Below are positions 44,053 through 52,698 of a DNA stretch of 64,000 bases, one piece after another. Every line of letters starts with the position of its first letter. Within the stretch, counting starts at the first letter, position 1. Made by a program: the position numbers and the translations under genes. The notes beneath the pieces were generated by a model. That model worked only from the letters and a program-made list of their open reading frames with translations, made no database searches and was not told the origin of the DNA. The DNA lies in the NCBI RefSeq assembly GCF_007997285.1, contig NZ_VORX01000003.1:186001-250000 (forward strand), given 5' to 3'. This DNA is from Gelidibacter salicanalis (GTDB taxonomy: Bacteria; Bacteroidota; Bacteroidia; Flavobacteriales; Flavobacteriaceae).

Positions 44053-44069
44053 TTAACATATTATGTTAA
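44053..44069. promoter_or_regulatory. Perfect 17-bp palindrome, candidate operator
   Basis: TTAACATA-T-TATGTTAA, eight perfect pairs about one central base, 75 bp upstream of the aminotransferase ATG. Too short a loop for a good RNA hairpin and no T-run, so a dimeric regulator site is more likely. No regulator gene lies next to it in the window. Confidence 0.5.
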
Positions 44070-44579
44070 TTTTACTCAAAGAATCAGTTTATGAATTTTT
44101 TTAGGTTCGTGTAGGATTTCTCTTAGGCAGAGTGTGATTTAGGAAGTGACCAGTGGTATCTTTAATGGTTCCTTCAAAAAGCTTGTAAAGGCTCTCATTT
44201 ACAGACTCATCAAAAAGCGGTTGAATGGAATAATTGCCATAACGTAGGAGATCGAAAAGACCCAGACCAATCGAACTGCCGCAATGATGGTTGCTTTATT
44301 TCAGACTATCGAACCCACAAAATAAGTTCCCTTAGCTAGAGTACAAATAAAACGCGATAAAGCTCAAGAAGAACTTAAAGCTTTATATGCAATTTCTGTA
44401 GTGTGAATGGATTAATTATATGGCGGTAAAATATGTGCATATCTAGTCCACCAATATTCAAGTGACTTGTTTGATATTAAATATTTCCTACCTTAAATTG
44501 GTCGATTGAATCCAATATTATACCTATACGGTTTTCAATAACGCGCACTTACTCTTGAAAGAATTGTAAAATTGGCGTC

Positions 44580-44665
44580 AATTGAAACTAAATTAAAAAT
44601 AAGAAAGCTTTGCTCTGATTTAAAAAGATCAAAGTCAGAGGATAAGTTCTTTAAGATTTCAATCC
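44580..44665. repeat. Dispersed repeat, copy 2
   Basis: Related to 33546-33633 over about 85 bp, with one single-base gap near 44625. In copy 1 the left part is the end of lpxH; here it is not coding. Confidence 0.65.
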
Positions 44666-44708
44666 AGACGCTTCGGGATTAAAAGGTGTGACATTATATA
44701 GTAAAATT

Positions 44709-45989
44709 TTAATCTTCCTTTTCGTGCTCCTCCAAATCTTTTCGTAAATCTAATCTTCTGAATGATGGAGACACAAGACCTGTGGTGACTACTGTCAATA
44801 TGGTCATTGTACCTCCAAAGACAACTGCAGTCACGGTGCCCATCAACTTTGCCGTCACGCCACTTTCAAAGGCTCCAAGCTCATTGGATGAGCCCACAAA
44901 CATAGAATTTACGGAGGCTACCCGCCCCCGCATATGATCTGGCGTTTTTAACTGCAAGATCGTTTGACGAATGACCATAGACACGCCATCCGTAACCCCA
45001 CTGAAAAATAAGGCAAGGACGGACACCCAAAAGATAGAAGATAATCCGAAGACAATGATGCACACTCCAAACCCAAAAATTGCCGCCAAAAGTTTCATTC
45101 CTGCATTTTTACTAATCGGGATATAAGCGGTAATTAGCATGGTTAAGAATGCTCCCACGGCTGGCGCGGCACGCAACACACCAAATCCTTCTGAACCCAC
45201 TTTAAGAATATCCTGTGCAAATATGGGCAACAAGGCTATGGCGCCTCCAAAAAGTACCGCAATCATATCTAAGGTCAAGGCCCCTAAAACGGCTTTTGTT
45301 TTGAATACAAACTTGACGCCTTCCTTCAAACTTTGCATGACAGGCTCGCCAATTTTAGGATTTAAAATCGGTTTTGTAGGAATACGCAGCAAATTGAGCA
45401 TCGCGATTAATGCGAAGGCTAAAATTAAACACATGGACCAATGCACACCAATCCAACTAATGCTGAAACCCGCCAAAGCTGGTCCTAAAACGGAGGCGAC
45501 TTGCCAGGTAGAACTGCTCCATGTGGCTGCATTGGGATATAGTTTTTTAGGAACAATTAAGGCGATTAGAGAAAACACCGTGGGACCAATAAACGCGCGC
45601 ACCAAACCTCCCATGAATACCAAGGCATAAATACTATAAAGCACCGCATTGGTGGACCAATTGCCCACCACCAAAGGCCAAGTCAATAAAAACAGTCCGA
45701 AACTGATTACTGAAAACCCGATTATACATTTCATCAGCAGTCCACGTTTTTCACTCTGATCTACAATATGTCCAGCAAACAGTGCCATAGAAAGGGCAGG
45801 GATAATTTCCATCAGTCCGATAAGGCCTAATGACAGCGGATCTTTAGTAATGGAATAGACTTGCCATTCGATCACAATAAATTGCATAGACCAGGCAAAG
45901 ACGAGTGCAAAACGAACTAATAGAAAAACATTGAATTCCTTGATGCGGAGTGCCGCGTACGGATCTTTTTTAGTTGGTTGCTGTTCCAT
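44709..45989 (-). CDS. MFS transporter
   Basis: Twelve-helix major facilitator in the inner membrane. I chose the ATG at 45989 (426 residues, MEQQPTKKDPYAALRIKEF); the longer frame from 46052 adds an unlikely polar stretch. The pattern FNVFLLVRFALVFAWSMQFIVIEWQVY, LGLIGLMEIIPALSMALFAGHIVDQSEKRGLL fits the EntS/TetA-like group. The C-terminus HMRGRVASVNSMFVGSSNELGAFESG is also typical of that group. The substrate is unknown. It is downstream of recJ on the same strand with a gap of about 110 bp. Confidence 0.92.
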   Translation of the reverse strand: MEQQPTKKDPYAALRIKEFNVFLLVRFALVFAWSMQFIVIEWQVYSITKDPLSLGLIGLMEIIPALSMALFAGHIVDQSEKRGLLMKCIIGFSVISFGLFLLTWPLVVGNWSTNAVLYSIYALVFMGGLVRAFIGPTVFSLIALIVPKKLYPNAATWSSSTWQVASVLGPALAGFSISWIGVHWSMCLILAFALIAMLNLLRIPTKPILNPKIGEPVMQSLKEGVKFVFKTKAVLGALTLDMIAVLFGGAIALLPIFAQDILKVGSEGFGVLRAAPAVGAFLTMLITAYIPISKNAGMKLLAAIFGFGVCIIVFGLSSIFWVSVLALFFSGVTDGVSMVIRQTILQLKTPDHMRGRVASVNSMFVGSSNELGAFESGVTAKLMGTVTAVVFGGTMTILTVVTTGLVSPSFRRLDLRKDLEEHEKED

Positions 45990-46103
45990 AAGTGCCTGTC
46001 CTTTCGCAATACAGCGTTGTACTACTTGAAAGGTGTTTGAAGTTTGACACAAAAATAAAACAAACTGCTAAGAAATTAATTTCTTGAAACTAAAAATTTA
46101 GGA

Positions 46104-47795
46104 TCAGGGTTTGATATCCCTTAATTTCAATTGTAAACTTACATTCCCTTGCCAATGGTTTTCATCAATGGAATAGACTGCCTTAAAGGGTTTCTTGTTA
46201 GTGATGAAATCACATTTATCCCCCAAATTAAAGCCAATCCCTACAATTTGTTGGGAATGCCCTTGCTTGGCCGTAAGTCTTAAATGTTTATCGTCACCAC
46301 CCACACATTTCCCGTAGCCGGTGTCCTGTAAATTTTCGGTCATAAAAATAGGAGCCATATTTCCTGGTCCAAACGGCGCGAATTGTTTGAGAATACGGTA
46401 AAATTTTGGACTGATGTCATTGAAATCGATGGTCATATCCACTCTGATTTCTGGAGTCAATAGCGCCCTATCGATAGTATTTGAAACCTCATCTTCAAAA
46501 GCCTGCTTAAAGGCCTCGTAGTTTTCAGACCTTAGGGTCAATCCCGCGGCATATTTATGGCCTCCAAATTGTTCAATATGTTGACTACAGGCTTCAAGCG
46601 CATTGTACACATCAAATCCGCTAACAGACCGTGCCGAAGCCGCTAATCTATCGCCACTTTTGGTAAATACTAAGGTCGGTCGGTAATAAGTTTCTATTAA
46701 TCGGGAAGCTACAATACCAATCACCCCTTTGTGCCAAGTTTCATGATACACCACAGAAGTCAGCCGTTCCTGCTCTTTAAATTCCTCTATTTGCAGTAAG
46801 GCTTCTTGGGTAATTTGCTGATCCGCTTCCTTTCGGTCAGAATTGAATTGCTCTATTTGTGCTGCATAAGTTTGGGCCAAATTTTCGTCTTCCTCTGTTA
46901 GTAAAGTAACCGCATAATTCCCATGCTTCATGCGTCCGGCAGCGTTAATTCTGGGGGCTACAATGAATACCACATCCGTAATGGTCATTTCGATTTTCTT
47001 GGTTTGATTGATGATGGCTTTAATACCTGCCCGCGGCTGCTCATTAATCACCTGCAATCCGAAATACGCCAAGGTCCGGTTCTCGCCAGTAATCGGAACA
47101 ATATCAGCCCCAATAGCCGTCGCCACCAAGTCAAGATATGCTGTTAAATCTTCAATAGATTTCCCATCGTTTGAAGCTAAGGCCTGAACCAGTTTAAATC
47201 CAACCCCGCAACCACACAACTCGTCATAAGGGTAATAGCAATCGTCGCGTTTCGGATCTAAAATAGCCACCGCATCTGGAAGTTGAGCACCGGGCCTGTG
47301 ATGGTCGCAAATAATAAAATCGATTCCTTTTTCTTTCGCGTAGGCGACTTTGTCAATGGCTTTAATCCCACAATCTAGCGCGATGATTAAAGAAAAATCA
47401 TTGTCGTGTGCAAAATCGATCCCCTTAATAGACACGCCGTAACCTTCTTCGTACCGATCAGGAATATAAGTGGCCACGGTATCGATTCGAGTTCTTAAAT
47501 AGGACGACATCAAAGCTACTGAAGTGGTACCATCCACATCATAATCGCCAAAAACCAAAATGTTTTCTCCCCTGGCAATGGCGTGCTCTATGCGCGCAAC
47601 GGCCTTGTCCATATCTTTCATTAAAAAAGGATCGTGCAGATCGTTCAGACTTGGTCTAAAAAACTGTTTGGCGGCCTCATAGGTTTCAATCCCCCGTTGC
47701 AATAATAACATAGCGATGGCATCCTCTACCTTGAGGGATTCAGCAAGATGCTTTATTTTGGAAAGCTCAGGTTTAGGTTTTAGAGTCCAGCGCAT
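46104..47795 (-). CDS. recJ: Single-stranded-DNA-specific exonuclease RecJ
   Basis: 5'-3' single-strand exonuclease in recombination and mismatch repair. With the ATG at 47795 (MRWTLKPKP) the product has 563 residues; a longer start at 47831 is less likely. DHH-family motifs are seen in order: VFGDYDVDGTTSVALM (about residue 76), IALDCGIKA, IICDHHRPGAQLPDA, and the DHHA1 motif VSGFDVYNALEACSQHIEQFGGHKYAAGLTL. The OB domain lies at the C-terminus. It stands between osmC and the MFS gene. Confidence 0.96.
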   Translation of the reverse strand: MRWTLKPKPELSKIKHLAESLKVEDAIAMLLLQRGIETYEAAKQFFRPSLNDLHDPFLMKDMDKAVARIEHAIARGENILVFGDYDVDGTTSVALMSSYLRTRIDTVATYIPDRYEEGYGVSIKGIDFAHDNDFSLIIALDCGIKAIDKVAYAKEKGIDFIICDHHRPGAQLPDAVAILDPKRDDCYYPYDELCGCGVGFKLVQALASNDGKSIEDLTAYLDLVATAIGADIVPITGENRTLAYFGLQVINEQPRAGIKAIINQTKKIEMTITDVVFIVAPRINAAGRMKHGNYAVTLLTEEDENLAQTYAAQIEQFNSDRKEADQQITQEALLQIEEFKEQERLTSVVYHETWHKGVIGIVASRLIETYYRPTLVFTKSGDRLAASARSVSGFDVYNALEACSQHIEQFGGHKYAAGLTLRSENYEAFKQAFEDEVSNTIDRALLTPEIRVDMTIDFNDISPKFYRILKQFAPFGPGNMAPIFMTENLQDTGYGKCVGGDDKHLRLTAKQGHSQQIVGIGFNLGDKCDFITNKKPFKAVYSIDENHWQGNVSLQLKLRDIKP

Positions 47796-47834
47796 GAGGA
47801 GAACATGGTTTATGGTTGGATGATAAGGCAAAAA

Positions 47835-47871
47835 TTAGACCTCACATGTTTTAAAAACCTGTGAGGTCTAT
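47835..47871 (-). terminator. Terminator after the OsmC-family gene
   Basis: AGACCTCACA and TGTGAGGTCT form a perfect ten-pair stem between the OsmC stop and recJ. The T-run is short on both sides, so its strength is uncertain. Confidence 0.7.
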
Positions 47872-47878
47872 GTATAAT

Positions 47879-48301
47879 TTAATTATTATGGTAATGAATC
47901 GATGTGTTCACCTTGGCAAACTTCTTAAACATTTCCATCACGCCACAATATTTTTCAATGGATAAGTCTACTGCCTTTTTAATTTTATCTTCATTTAAAT
48001 CTGTCCCATAAAAATGATATTCTACAGCGACGGTGTGGTATGTTTTGGGATGTTCTTCGGTTAATTCGCCATACGTATCCATTCTGAAATCTGAAATTTC
48101 AACTTTCATCTTTTTTAAAATAGAAACCACATCCAAACCAGAGCAACCTGCCAATGCTGAAAGCATCATTGCCTTAGGACGTAACCCGGAATTGTGACCG
48201 CCGTCTTCTTCTGAAGTGTCTATTAAGAGGGTTTTCCCGCTGGGATTATCAGATTCAAATTGCGAATTTCCTTTCCAATGGGTAATAACTTTATGATCCA
48301 T
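47879..48301 (-). CDS. OsmC-family protein
   Basis: A 140-residue member of the OsmC/Ohr fold, thiol-dependent peroxidase relatives. The family Cys is visible in MLSALAGCSGLDVVSIL (about residue 53) and a second in SIEKYCGVMEMFKKF (about residue 120), the spacing of the catalytic pair. It is of the YhfA-like type, not the Ohr type. Likely a cytoplasmic detoxification enzyme. Monocistronic with a hairpin terminator. Confidence 0.9.
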   Translation of the reverse strand: MDHKVITHWKGNSQFESDNPSGKTLLIDTSEEDGGHNSGLRPKAMMLSALAGCSGLDVVSILKKMKVEISDFRMDTYGELTEEHPKTYHTVAVEYHFYGTDLNEDKIKKAVDLSIEKYCGVMEMFKKFAKVNTSIHYHNN

Positions 48302-48491
48302 ATTTTGAGTTTTTAATGATTTTTAATAATGAAGTTTGAGTATTCAAAAATACCATTTAATATCAAGAGTTCGAGGTGGTATGATACAATATGTGCCATT
48401 TTTCGCAAAAACAAATCAAGGTATAAGCCCTGATGATACTTATGAATTTTAACCGCTATTTGTTCTCTAGAATATTCATTGCACCGCTAAA

Positions 48492-49067
48492 TTAAGCTCT
48501 CAATATCTCTTGAATTGATTTCTTCAACTCCGGCACAACCTCCATCTCAAACCATGGATTCCGCGCTAACCAAAACCGATTGCGCGGTGAAGGATGTGGT
48601 AACGGAAAAAACCTCGGCAAATAGTGTTGAAAATTATCAACCGTCTCTGTTAAGGTTTTTTTAGCGTCCTTCTTTAAATAATATCTCTGGGCGTACATCC
48701 CAATCAGCAACACCAATTTAACATTTGGCATCAGGTCCCATAATTGCTCATGCCATTGTGGTGCGCATTCGGGTCGCGGCGGTAAATCGCCACCTTTCCC
48801 GCGTCCTGGATAACAAAAGCCCATCGGGACAATGGCAAAATTTTGTTCGTTATAAAATTCTTCGTTGCTAACCCCTAACCAATTCCGCAGTTGTTTCCCG
48901 CTGGCATCATCCCACGGAATTCCAGAAGCGTGCACTTTAGTGCCCGGTGCCTGACCGATAATAACAATTTTAGAATTGGCATGAGCCGTCACCACAGGTC
49001 TTGGACCCAATGGTAAGTGAGCCTTACATAGCGTGCAGTTTTTTATGCGATGATGTAAATCTTGCAT
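48492..49067 (-). CDS. Uracil-DNA glycosylase-family protein
   Basis: A 191-residue protein of the uracil-DNA glycosylase superfamily. CTLCKAHLPLG at the start, IVIIGQAPGTKVHASGIPWDDASGKQLRNWLG (motif 1), PMGFCYPGRG, and the late HPSPRNRFWLARNPWF motif are visible. It may excise damaged bases; the real substrate of this subgroup is unclear, and the start lacks a full iron-sulfur Cys set. It overlaps nothing and follows the oxidoreductase gene by eight bases on the same strand. Confidence 0.87.
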   Translation of the reverse strand: MQDLHHRIKNCTLCKAHLPLGPRPVVTAHANSKIVIIGQAPGTKVHASGIPWDDASGKQLRNWLGVSNEEFYNEQNFAIVPMGFCYPGRGKGGDLPPRPECAPQWHEQLWDLMPNVKLVLLIGMYAQRYYLKKDAKKTLTETVDNFQHYLPRFFPLPHPSPRNRFWLARNPWFEMEVVPELKKSIQEILRA

Positions 49068-49075
49068 TTCAATAA

Positions 49076-50434
49076 TTACTTATTTTCCATCATTTTTTTC
49101 AGGTCCATTCCAAACGAGGGATAAGTCATCATCATGCGTTTGAAATTCTTGGTGGTCATTTTGTTATAAATCGCGGCGGCAAACACGTTGATGCTTTCAT
49201 TGGCTTCAGAACTCAAAATATGAGCCCCCACAATTTCATCCGTGCGTTCATTCACCACAATGGTAAAAGCGTAGGTGTCTTCGTTCTCTTTTTTGGCGTT
49301 ATACCAACCACTAGAATCGCCTTGGTATACTTTGACATTTTTATAACGTGCTTTGGCTTCAACTTCGCCATACCCTACTGAAGATAAATTAGGCGTGGTA
49401 AACACCGTAGAGGGCACACAGGGCACATCCAACGTCTTCGATTTTTCCTTTACCACATTGTTGCCAACAATATAACCTTGCAATCCTGAAAGTGGGGTTA
49501 AAGATGGCGATTTATTAGAAACATCGCCACAGGCATAAACTTTAGGATGAGATTTGCTCTGTAAATAGTCATTGACTACAATTCCATCTTTATCGGCATC
49601 AATACCAGCCTTATCTAATTCTAAAGCGGCAATCGCAGGAATTCTGCCGGTAGCATTGATGACCATTCGCGATTTTAAGGTTTTCGTTTCCCCTTTCATA
49701 CTATAAGAAACTTTCTTATTTTTCTTTAATTTTTTAACAGCAGTGACATCTGCATTAAAAATAAACTTCACGCCAAGACTTTCCAACTTCGCAATCAATT
49801 TTTTAACCAAAAACTGATCAAAGTCCCCCAATGCCGTTTCCGCGCGCTCTAAAATGGTCACCTTCGACCCTAAGGTTGCCAACATACAGGCGAATTCCAT
49901 GGTTATATAACCCGAACCAATAAAGGTTATGGATTTCGGAATTTTTTTCAAATTAAGAACATCTTCACTTATATTTAATAATGCCTTCCCATCAATATCA
50001 AGTGGTCTGGGAATGTTTCCGGTAGCAATCACAAAATAATCCGCAGAAATGACCTTCCCTTCAACTTCCACTTCTGTTTTACAGATAAATTTTGGCGATT
50101 GATGGTACATGGCAATCCCCAAACCTTTCATTTTCTCTTCAGTATTCGGCGGAATAGGATTGGAAAACGAACGTTTAAATTTTTGAACTTTTTTCCAATT
50201 GAGTTTGGGCATCTCTTCTACGCCAAAGCCTTTTAAATTGCGACTTTGGTACATCAGTTTTGAAAATTGCAGTAATATTCTTTTGGAATCACAGCCTCTA
50301 TTTGCACAGGTGCCTCCGTATTCTCTATTGTCCGCAATGGCCACACTCAAATTGTTTTCGACACATAGTTCTGCTGCGGTTTGCCCTGCAACCCCGCTAC
50401 CAATGACGAAAACGTCATAATGTTTATTCTTCAT
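49076..50434 (-). CDS. Pyridine nucleotide-disulfide oxidoreductase, FAD
   Basis: A 452-residue flavoprotein of the dihydrolipoamide dehydrogenase / mercuric reductase group. FAD-binding VIGSGVAGQTAAEL, the redox pair in GGTCANRGCDSKR (CxxxxC kept), the NAD site FIGSGYITMEFACMLATLGSKVTILER and the second FAD motif YACGDVSNKSP are seen. The C-terminal HPTxxE motif that supplies the active-site base is altered (YPSFGMDL), so it may not be a standard lipoamide dehydrogenase. Substrate unknown. Confidence 0.9.
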   Translation of the reverse strand: MKNKHYDVFVIGSGVAGQTAAELCVENNLSVAIADNREYGGTCANRGCDSKRILLQFSKLMYQSRNLKGFGVEEMPKLNWKKVQKFKRSFSNPIPPNTEEKMKGLGIAMYHQSPKFICKTEVEVEGKVISADYFVIATGNIPRPLDIDGKALLNISEDVLNLKKIPKSITFIGSGYITMEFACMLATLGSKVTILERAETALGDFDQFLVKKLIAKLESLGVKFIFNADVTAVKKLKKNKKVSYSMKGETKTLKSRMVINATGRIPAIAALELDKAGIDADKDGIVVNDYLQSKSHPKVYACGDVSNKSPSLTPLSGLQGYIVGNNVVKEKSKTLDVPCVPSTVFTTPNLSSVGYGEVEAKARYKNVKVYQGDSSGWYNAKKENEDTYAFTIVVNERTDEIVGAHILSSEANESINVFAAAIYNKMTTKNFKRMMMTYPSFGMDLKKMMENK

Positions 50435-50522
50435 AATCTTAGTATATGGCTAATAAGATACTGAAGTTTTTACCAGAATATGTTATGAAAAATCTAAATA
50501 TTTGAATGGGACTAAAAACGAA

Positions 50523-51200
50523 TTACTCTTTAGGTTTGCCGCCCACTACGATGACGATTTCGCCCTTGGGTGGTTTTTGAGTGTAATGTGCCAAGACTTC
50601 TTTGGCGCTACCTCTCACTGTTTCTTCATAGAGCTTGGTCAATTCGCGAGAAACGGAGACCGACCGATCTTCACCAAAATACTCACAAAAATGTGCTAAT
50701 GTTTTGATGAGTTTATGCGGACTTTCGTAAAAAATCATGGTTCGTGTTTCTTCCGCAAGTTGAAGAAAACGGGTCCGTCTGCCTTTTTTAACCGGTAGAA
50801 AACCTTCAAACACAAACTTGTCATTAGGCAAACCGCTATTCACCAAAGCGGGTACAAAGGCAGTGGCACCTGGGAGGCAATCCACTTCGATACCGTGTTC
50901 AATGCAGGCACGGGTCAATAAAAATCCAGGATCGGAAATGGCAGGGGTTCCCGCATCACTTATTAAAGCAACCGTTGTTCCTGATTTAATTTTTTCAATC
51001 AGATTTTGCACCGTCTTATGCTCATTGTGCATGTGATGCGATTGCGAACGGGTCGCAATTTCAAAATGTTTTAAGAGTTTCCCGGACGTACGGGTATCTT
51101 CAGCCAAAATCAAATCGACTTCCTTTAAAACTTCAACAGCTCTAAAGGTCATATCTTTAAGATTGCCAATAGGGGTTGGAACAATAAATAATTTACTCAT
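50523..51200 (-). CDS. rsmI: 16S rRNA (cytidine-1402 2'-O)-methyltransferase
   Basis: Methylates C1402 in the decoding centre of 16S rRNA using SAM. The product has 225 residues. LFIVPTPIGNLKDMTFRAVEVLKEVDLILAEDTRTSGKLL is the RsmI start, ISDAGTPAISDPGFLLTRAC and PGATAFVPALVNSGLPNDKFVFEGFLP match the tetrapyrrole-methylase fold. Shorter than the E. coli protein (286) because the C-terminal extension is lacking. Preceded three bases upstream by a hypothetical gene. Confidence 0.95.
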   Translation of the reverse strand: MSKLFIVPTPIGNLKDMTFRAVEVLKEVDLILAEDTRTSGKLLKHFEIATRSQSHHMHNEHKTVQNLIEKIKSGTTVALISDAGTPAISDPGFLLTRACIEHGIEVDCLPGATAFVPALVNSGLPNDKFVFEGFLPVKKGRRTRFLQLAEETRTMIFYESPHKLIKTLAHFCEYFGEDRSVSVSRELTKLYEETVRGSAKEVLAHYTQKPPKGEIVIVVGGKPKE

Positions 51201-51203
51201 GTA

Positions 51204-51947
51204 TTAATCAAACTTACCTTCAATGATCTGCATAAAACGCTCTTCAATCGCTTCTTTACCTTCCCAATTGTTATAATCAGGTTTCACGATATTTTGGATG
51301 AGATTACGAGCTTCTTCAAAAGAGCTGGAGGTATTTATTTGAGAGAGTACGCGCTCATAGTCTTCACGCTGCCCATCAAAAAGGTGTTTTATAAATGCAA
51401 TTTTATCGTTGAGACCAATGTTAATACGATTTTTTAATCTGTCGTTTAATGATTTTCTAAGCTGATCTTTAGAGGTAGATGTCGATACCGGATCAAAAAC
51501 GGGCATATTCTTAAAATCGGCGGTCAATTCTTCAAAATCATCCTTGGTTTCTTCAATAACTGGGGGTGTTGCGGGGTGCTCAAACATGGCATCCACTTCG
51601 TGGGTTTCGTGAGGCATCTGCGCTACTAAATCCTTAATTTTTTCCATAACAGGCTCCATGATCCCGTCATCTTCTACTTCATCAAGATTGACATAAATTC
51701 TGTCGCCACGTTCAATATTATCACTGACTTCATTATTAAAAGCGACATCCAACATATCGAAAAAAGAAGAATCCACGCCAATGGTTGGCAAGCCTTGTTC
51801 TAGGTTTTCATTAGCAAATTTTAAGACACACAATTTTTCGTATAAAAGACCTGTTTCGCGATGCAATTCTGCAACGTTTTCTTTACCCTTTAATTTAAGA
51901 ATTCTATGCGCAATACTCATCAATTCCGACTCCAACTTCTTCTTCAT
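51204..51947 (-). CDS. Conserved hypothetical protein
   Basis: A 247-residue cytoplasmic protein, strongly acidic in the middle. The N-terminus KKKLESELMSIAHRILKLKGKENVAELHRETGLLYEKLCVLKFANENLE is helical. A Pro/Glu-rich linker (about 115-150) joins it to a second helical domain, SKDQLRKSLNDRLKNRINIGLNDKIAFIKHLFDGQREDYERVLSQINTSSSFEEA. This layout is familiar from unnamed Bacteroidota proteins next to rsmI and tdk, but I know of no function. Three bases before rsmI, so one operon. Confidence 0.8.
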   Translation of the reverse strand: MKKKLESELMSIAHRILKLKGKENVAELHRETGLLYEKLCVLKFANENLEQGLPTIGVDSSFFDMLDVAFNNEVSDNIERGDRIYVNLDEVEDDGIMEPVMEKIKDLVAQMPHETHEVDAMFEHPATPPVIEETKDDFEELTADFKNMPVFDPVSTSTSKDQLRKSLNDRLKNRINIGLNDKIAFIKHLFDGQREDYERVLSQINTSSSFEEARNLIQNIVKPDYNNWEGKEAIEERFMQIIEGKFD

Positions 51948-52050
51948 AACTTTTAACTTTAATTCTAATTTATGCTTATGATTTTTAATAAATTTACGCC
52001 ACCTTTATGTAAAACGAAGATGAGCTTTGTTTTAGTGTTAAAATTACGAA

Positions 52051-52698
52051 ATGTTTCTTGAAAATACAGTAAATCCTAAAGAACAATTTGGGTGGATTGA
52101 GGTTATTTGTGGATCCATGTTTTCTGGAAAGACCGAAGAATTAATCAGGCGTCTTAAACGTGCACAGTTTGCCAAACAAAAAGTGGAAATTTTTAAACCT
52201 GCTATAGACGTGCGTTATGACGAAGGCATGGTTATGTCTCATGATGCTAACCAAATCCGTTCTACTTCTGTGCCTGCCGCAGCCAACATTCCTATTTTAG
52301 CAGATGGCTGTGAAGTTGTTGGCATTGACGAAGCGCAGTTTTTTGATGATGAAATTGTTCGTGTTTGCAATGACCTGGCCAACAAGGGTGTGAGAGTTAT
52401 CGTGGCTGGTTTAGACATGGATTTCAAAGGCAATCCGTTTGGCCCAATGCCCTACTTAATGGCCACTGCCGAATATGTCACCAAAGTGCACGCCATTTGT
52501 ACGCGCACCGGAAATTTGGCCCAATACAGTTACCGAAAATCTCAAAACGATGCTCTCGTAATGTTAGGCGAAGTGGATGAATATGAGCCCCTGAGTCGTG
52601 GTGCATTTTACAAAGCTATGGCACAAGACAAAGTAAATGCCGTGAAGGTCAAGACTGAAAAAGAACCTACTGATAAATTAAAAAATCCTCATGTCTAA
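52051..52698 (+). CDS. tdk: Thymidine kinase
   Basis: Salvage kinase converting thymidine to dTMP. The 215-residue product has Walker A in ICGSMFSGKTEELIRRLKRA, Walker B-like VVGIDEAQFFDDEIV with the catalytic Glu, and the lasso segment. The zinc-site cysteines common in type II thymidine kinases are incomplete: one Cys is in VHAICTRTGNLAQYSYR, and the later CxxC is not visible. It overlaps alr by eight bases, so the two are co-transcribed. Divergent from the hypothetical gene at 51947. Confidence 0.95.
   Translation: MFLENTVNPKEQFGWIEVICGSMFSGKTEELIRRLKRAQFAKQKVEIFKPAIDVRYDEGMVMSHDANQIRSTSVPAAANIPILADGCEVVGIDEAQFFDDEIVRVCNDLANKGVRVIVAGLDMDFKGNPFGPMPYLMATAEYVTKVHAICTRTGNLAQYSYRKSQNDALVMLGEVDEYEPLSRGAFYKAMAQDKVNAVKVKTEKEPTDKLKNPHV

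Larger units (their letters stand above)
43979..44708. other. 730-bp region with decayed gene fragments
   Basis: Apart from the palindrome and the repeat copy, it contains a start-less minus-strand frame at 44101-44295 (SSIGLGLFDLLRYGNYS...HTLPKRNPTRT, 60-odd residues with natural composition) and a short plus-strand frame at 44332-44404 (RDKAQEELKALYAISVV). Both look like remains of genes. No intact gene is supportable. Confidence 0.45.
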
